Below are positions 59,444 to 64,000 of a stretch of DNA of 64,000 bases, in pieces. Below the pieces are notes generated by a model. The model was not told the DNA's origin, ran no database searches, and saw only the letters and a list, made by a program, of their open reading frames with translations. Each line of letters starts with the position of its first letter. The stretch's first letter is position 1. Origin of the DNA: Linyphia triangularis (taxonomy: Eukaryota > Arthropoda > Arachnida > Araneae > Linyphiidae); NCBI GenBank assembly GCA_963978545.1, contig OZ021722.1, forward strand, positions 8,957,401 to 9,021,400, read 5' to 3'. The position numbers were made by a program, and so were the translations under genes.

Positions 59444-60103
59444 TAGTCCGAGAGGCGATTGCAATTTTTGGACCTCATCGAACATTATTCTGAATTTTTT
59501 ATAGAGATTGGAGAAAAGTGAGTAGATTAGGAATCCACTGGTCTGCCGTGGCAAAAATGGCCGAAACTGATCAAAAATCGACTTGGATTGAGTTGAACTA
59601 AAATCCGATTGCCAAATATGTCATAAGTTGCCAAAAAGAGAACAAACTTTTCCGTCTGGCAACCCTGCATTTTGATTTTCAATGAGAAAAAGCGCAAACG
59701 ATTCTTGATCTCTGGCTTGGAAAATATGTATCTTTTAAAAGTAAGCCAAATTGGCGACATCAGTTACGTCATCCGTGACGTAATGTTTATTGCCAACTTG
59801 GCTCCCTTTTAATAGATGCAAGTAGACCGTCGCCAGATATCTGAATCGTCTGCAACCTTCTTAATTGAAAATTAAAGAGTGAGGGTTAGCAAATAAAAAA
59901 AAATGCTCATTATTTGGCGAGTTATGGCTCATTTGGCAATTGGATTTAGTTCAACTTATTAAAAGTCGATTTTTGACCAGTTTCGGCCATTTTTGCCACG
60001 GCAGACCAGTGGATTCGTAATCTACTCATTTTTCTCTAATTTCTATAAAAAAATCAGAATGATGTTCGATGGGGTCCAAAAATTGCAGTTGCCTCTCAGT
60101 CTA
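59444..60103. mobile_element. Foldback element, family FB1, copy 2
   Basis: The ends TAGTCCGAGAGGCGATTGCA and the inverse GCCTCTCAGTCTA bound 660 bp very similar to 25536..26109. It sits inside the repeat 59336..60850. Confidence 0.7.
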
Positions 60104-60116
60104 TAAATTTCATATA

Positions 60117-60577
60117 CAGTAGAATCTCGATTAACCGACCTAATTCGGACCAAAGGTAGGTCGGTTAAGCGAAAATTCCGGATAAAAGAGAGTTGTAAAA
60201 AACAATAAAAAGTAAATGATTTTCGTTTATTGAATGCAGGACTTTTCATGTTTTTTTATGACATAATTGTTGGAAATGAGTTTTTGTTGTAATAATCTTG
60301 ATAATCTTTGTTTCGCTGCTCTAAACCGGAGTCTTTTTGAAGGCAATAGTTCAGTTTGATCTGCATCCGAAGGTTGCTCTAACCATGTCAGTTCTTTAGA
60401 AAAACAGTCGAAAGCCTCACCATTACTTATGTAACTTTAGAGCGAGGGAAAAGATTAAGGTTTAAAAAGGAACAAATGATTTATTACTCATTTGAGAGAT
60501 TTTTGATGTCCACTAAATGATTGCCGGTTAACAGAGAGTTCCGGATAAAGGAGGGACGGTTAATCGAGGTTCTACTG
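60117..60577 (-). mobile_element. Tigger-like DNA transposon, internally deleted, 461 bp
   Basis: The ends CAGTAGAATCTCGATTAACC and GGTTAATCGAGGTTCTACTG are inverted and typical of Tigger/pogo, with TA on both sides (60115-60116, 60578-60579). It retains part of a transposase reading frame (60227..60436). Confidence 0.8.
60227..60436 (-). pseudogene. Tigger-like transposase C-terminal fragment
   Basis: About 69 codons open from an upstream stop to TAA at 60229-60227. It reads GEAFDCFSKELTWLEQPSDA, then LLPSKRLRFRAAKQRLSRLL. In the family the C-terminal tail (cofactor: LTWLE...LKRLRDLAAEKR) has this form. The DDE catalytic domain is missing, so it cannot encode an active transposase. Confidence 0.55.
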
Positions 60578-62129
60578 TAGTTTTGGTATAGAAATGACAT
60601 TTTTAGGAGATATTCATTGATTGGAGTTGGCAATATAAGTTTAAATATGTATTAAAAATATTGCTTGCGAGTGATTATAAAAAATATTGTAAGCAATACG
60701 TGTTTTAAACTCGGTAAATTATTTGACTCCTGCTAACACACTTGTCAAATAAGCATTTTACCTTTCGAAAAAGTACCACTTTCCCAACTAGTTGCATTCA
60801 TAACTATTATCAATTTAACACGGCAAATTCAGTACCAGGGGTAATTTGATGACAAAAGTATGGAGACATTAGGGTTCTGTTTCTTTGGCTTAAAAAAAAA
60901 AAATAATCCTAAATTTCGCTAAAATGTCATTATATTTCTTAAAATTACAAACCTCAAATCTACGAAGGTATTTCTGATATTTAGAATAGTTGCAGTTATT
61001 ATTCTAAGAATTTTTAGTCTAAGAACAAACGTATTTTTCTAGGAATCTTTCGAAATTCAGGTTGGATTCTTTAATATGTTGTAGTTGAGTTGCGCACTTT
61101 AAATAGTCAAAAGTGTCTTTTAAAAAGATAAATCCATTAAAAAAAAATTTAAAATTTGGATTCTGAGAAAAACATACTTAAACATGTCATTCTAACATGG
61201 TTTTCAAAGGCAGGTTCTTGATTACTTAAAAGTAAAAATAGGGTCAAAGTTATTTAAATAAAATTGCAATGTAAGAAACTAATAAAAAAAAAAAAAAAAA
61301 AAAAAAAGGATTTTGAGGCCAGAGCGGGTAAAACAAAAAGTGGCATGTAAATGTTATCTGAATTGGTTGTTGATTGTGTACAATATTTGCGTTAAAAAAA
61401 TTGAACATTTAAAATTTTATTCAAATTTGTACCTTCACAAGGATATTTTTCGTATAATGTGTTTGCAAAACCTTTTAGTAGATTTTCCACGAGTTGAGTC
61501 AGTTTTAAAATTGGCCCTATTTTAAAACTAGATTTCTTTTAAATGTCATTCCTTTTAAGTAGCAGGCATAAATTAAAAATTTACGATAATATTTATTACA
61601 ATCTTAAATACAACAAAATTTATAAGGCGTGTGTGTAGAGATAAAGGGGAAAAGAGGCATAAACAATATTGAAACTATAAAACCAAATATCCCCAAACAA
61701 GATTTTTGGTACTAAATTAAATTAAAAAGTAAATAGCGATTAATGTTTTCAAAAATCAGTCTTAGAACAGAACTAAAAGCTACACAAAACATTTATTGTT
61801 CTCGTTTATTGCCAGAAACTTTGCTGCTATGGTAGACAGAATTTTTCTTGCCGAAATATCTTGTCTAACCTTACAGCTTAATATCACCATTTTAACTGCC
61901 TAAATAAGTACCAAAACAAAGTAATTTCAGTAAACTTTCTTAGCAATAAGGCAGTCAATACAACACACAATTATAAAAAGAAAGCATTCCTTAACAAGCA
62001 GTAACTGGAAGGAAATAAAAAGAATTTTTTTGTTTTGTTTTGTTTAACCGAATAAATCATTTCTAAGGAAAACAGTGTCTATTTTAATTTGGGCCATTCC
62101 ATATAGCTTAGTTGAATTTTTTTTTTTTT

Positions 62130-63090
62130 TTAACAACGTGCAAGAAATTAAACTTTATTTGATAATTTTTTTATCAGAAATCGTGGCGAAAGTATCAATT
62201 TATCGCGAGGAATATAGGAAAGTAATTTTATCGCATTAGTGTGAAAGGTACTTTCCGCACACCTCATGCTCAAATTTCAAATAGTTTTAGTGAAATAACA
62301 TTTTAAGAAGATATTCATTGATTGGAATTGCCAACATTAGTTTATATATATATTAAAAATATCGTATTGCACGTGATTATAAAATATATTGTATGCAACT
62401 CGTGAGAAAATATTTTTTCAAACTCGGTAAATTATTTGACACGTGCCAACGCACTCGGGAAAATAAGCATTTTACCAAGTATAAAAAACAATTATTTTCC
62501 CAACTGGATGCATAAACAACTATTCTATTGTCATCAGTAAACAAACTAATTCTGATTGAGTTTAAAATAATTTAACCCATAAAAACACAGTTTTTAATAT
62601 AAATACTTTTTATGCATCGCCAATTTTTATATTCATTAACACAGCGCGTTGCATTTAATTTTAAGCATCAAAAACATTTCTATCAGCAAAATGTGCGGCG
62701 AACTACGTTTTACAATTTATTTACTAAAAATGAACGTCACACTCGCATCCAAATATCTTTTATTTATTCTGATTAAAACAATTTTATTATTTTTTTTTTT
62801 TTTTTTTGCAAACAGGAAAGAGTTTCAACAATGGATGGTTCAATACTATTTTAAACGCGATTAAATGAAGGCAAGTTGGTTAATTTAATATTCCGTACAA
62901 GCGACCATTTAGTGATAGTAACAACCCCAAAATTTGATAGAATGCTTGGCATCGAATCTATCTGCCAAGTTTCAGCCCGATTGGATGACGGCAAGGGTTT
63001 TAACTAGGCCTCCGCAGATTCCGCCCCCATCGACAAACACACACAAAATCGAAGTTAAATAAAGGATTAAAAAAAAAAAAAATCTCATCA
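62130..63090 (+). repeat. Uninterrupted copy of the non-LTR-like repeat, with A tail
   Basis: It joins the sequences seen at 59336-60850, 46540-47105 and 38560-39240 into one about 960-bp unit, ending AAAATCGAAGTTAAATAAAGG and a poly-A run (63069-63083). The poly-A tail suggests a retroposon 3' end. No coding frame is conserved. Confidence 0.6.
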
Positions 63091-63347
63091 AGACCCCACC
63101 TGTTTGATTCGGTATCCATCGCACTCTTCTCCCTTCTTTTTCTTCATGTCTATCCAAAACACGCGTCACAGAAACACAAAGACCACTTATAAATCCAAGA
63201 GAACAATTCCACGCGTCCGCAGCTTTCGACGACAGCCGGTCGTCTGTGGCGGAAATCAACTCAACGGGCCGCCAAGAGGAATGGAGTGTTGACCTTTCCC
63301 CACTAGGCGGCCTACCTACTCCTACACACGCGTCAGGTAGCGCCTAC
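63091..63347. promoter_or_regulatory. G+C-richer segment, possible 5' region of the myosin gene
   Basis: 63200-63350 is clearly richer in G+C than nearby sequence (for example CGCGTCCGCAGCTTTCGACG). It adjoins the candidate start exon. No TATA box or other specific motif was identified, so a promoter role is a guess. Confidence 0.2.
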
Positions 63348-63359
63348 TGATTTCGGCAT
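63348..63359 (-). CDS. Candidate first coding exon of the myosin gene (four codons, M-P-K-S)
   Basis: The first conserved exon (36632..36757) starts in phase 0 with no Met, so an upstream exon must end in phase 0. Here ATG CCG AAA TCA is followed by GTAGGC, a possible donor with G at +5. It would give MPKS before VYHWQ, reminiscent of the MGSK start of vertebrate homologues. The sequence around 63200-63360 is unusually G+C-rich, as 5' exons often are. Weaker alternatives are 43976..43990 (MEYEF, donor GTGAGT) and 38244..38258 (MAYCQ, donor GTAAGA). This is an inference; the true exon could lie outside the window. Confidence 0.28.
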
Positions 63360-64000
63360 TAACCCCCTGGGGTGAAGAATGCATGCGATTTTGTACGCCT
63401 GCATCTAAAATAGATTTTTATTCAAGGGGTGTCCATGTTCAATTTTGTTTAGAGGGATAGAGGATTGTTAATATGTGTTGACCTATATTGTGGGCTTCTA
63501 TTAGGAGAAACTGATCAGGTTGAAATTTGAGAGGAATGTGCAATTGTTTTTAGGTCCGCGTCAAGAAAAACCGGCAATGTGAATTGGAAGTTTCTGAGAA
63601 TTTTGTTTATCTAACATAGTTTGTAACATAGTGAAATCATACATCAGTAATCAGCACAGTTTTTACACAGTAAATAATGTTCAATTCTGTAACTCAGAAG
63701 TAAACTATTGTAAGTGCAAAGTTAAACCAATTGCTTGTACGATAGTTTATCGCTGCGGTACAGAACTGCTTTTTTTTTAGTGTATAGCAACTCGATGGCA
63801 TGCATTTGAAAATGAATAGAATTTTTAGGGATCTAACTTGGATTAACATTTTCCCTGTGCTCACGAAATATAAATAAGGTCCTGTGCTTGATATATGTAT
63901 CACGTAATAACTTCTTTTCGATATAGATTTTAAAGAAGAAATGGGCAAAATTTATGCACCCACCATTAGCAAAAAATATTACAAATGAGGGCCTGAGAAG
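63360..64000. other. Right edge of window; no feature
   Basis: AT-rich sequence with no repeat ends or convincing exon. It would be 5' UTR or upstream DNA if the candidate exon at 63348 is correct. Confidence 0.3.

Larger units (their letters stand above)
59336..60850 (+). repeat. Interrupted copy of the 62130..63090 repeat
   Basis: 59336-59443 matches 62130-62274 (ACAACGTGCAAGAAATTAAA-like) and 60578-60850 matches 62285-62530 (GATATTCATTGATTGG...). The break between them contains two separate elements, FB1 and a Tigger-like element. Confidence 0.65.

Overview
This is a 64-kb piece of an AT-rich, intron-rich, repeat-rich animal genome, most likely an arachnid. The introns are GT-AG. No rRNA, true tRNA, CRISPR or bacterial-type operon is visible. 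An arthropod is suggested by the AT content, Tigger-like, hAT-like, TTAA and Helitron-like repeats and tRNA-derived SINEs. An arachnid is suggested by the tail of a Jockey-like retrotransposon at 21.4-21.8 kb, whose C-terminal end resembles spider reverse-transcriptase ORFs as I remember them; that is an inference.

The main gene is on the minus strand. It is a long-tailed class I myosin of the MYO1E/MYO1F type. I could place 28 coding exons between 36757 and 3782. Every donor and acceptor phase matches its neighbour, giving 1113 codons plus a stop, close to the roughly 1100 residues of vertebrate myosin Ie. The order is motor domain (P-loop, switch I, switch II, actin-binding segment), one IQ motif, lipid-binding TH1, proline-rich basic TH2 and a C-terminal SH3. 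Residue numbers below count from the first residue of exon 36632..36757. The initiator codon lies in a separate upstream exon; a four-codon candidate is at 63348..63359, which would make the first intron about 26.6 kb.

At the left edge, on the plus strand, are the last two coding exons (442..510 and 786..1170) of a second gene that I cannot identify. It converges tail-to-tail on the myosin gene, and the two 3' UTRs probably share 1.2-3.8 kb.

The rest is intron or intergenic sequence filled with mobile elements. Several can be delimited by their own ends and target duplications: an element with an exact 8-bp duplication (54951..55689); a CAGGG...CCCTG-ended family with 5-bp duplications; two TTAA-flanked elements, one a 728-bp near-palindrome; Tigger-type elements flanked by TA, one keeping a transposase fragment; two Helitron-like elements (one with about ten 148-bp tandem units); a foldback family; and three tRNA-derived SINE families, several with 12-14 bp target duplications. 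Between 59.3 and 60.9 kb two elements are nested in an older repeat whose uninterrupted copy lies at 62.1-63.1 kb, so relative ages can be read. I found no clearly new biochemical system; the most useful novelties are the repeat families and the long inverted repeats that lie next to two myosin splice donors.
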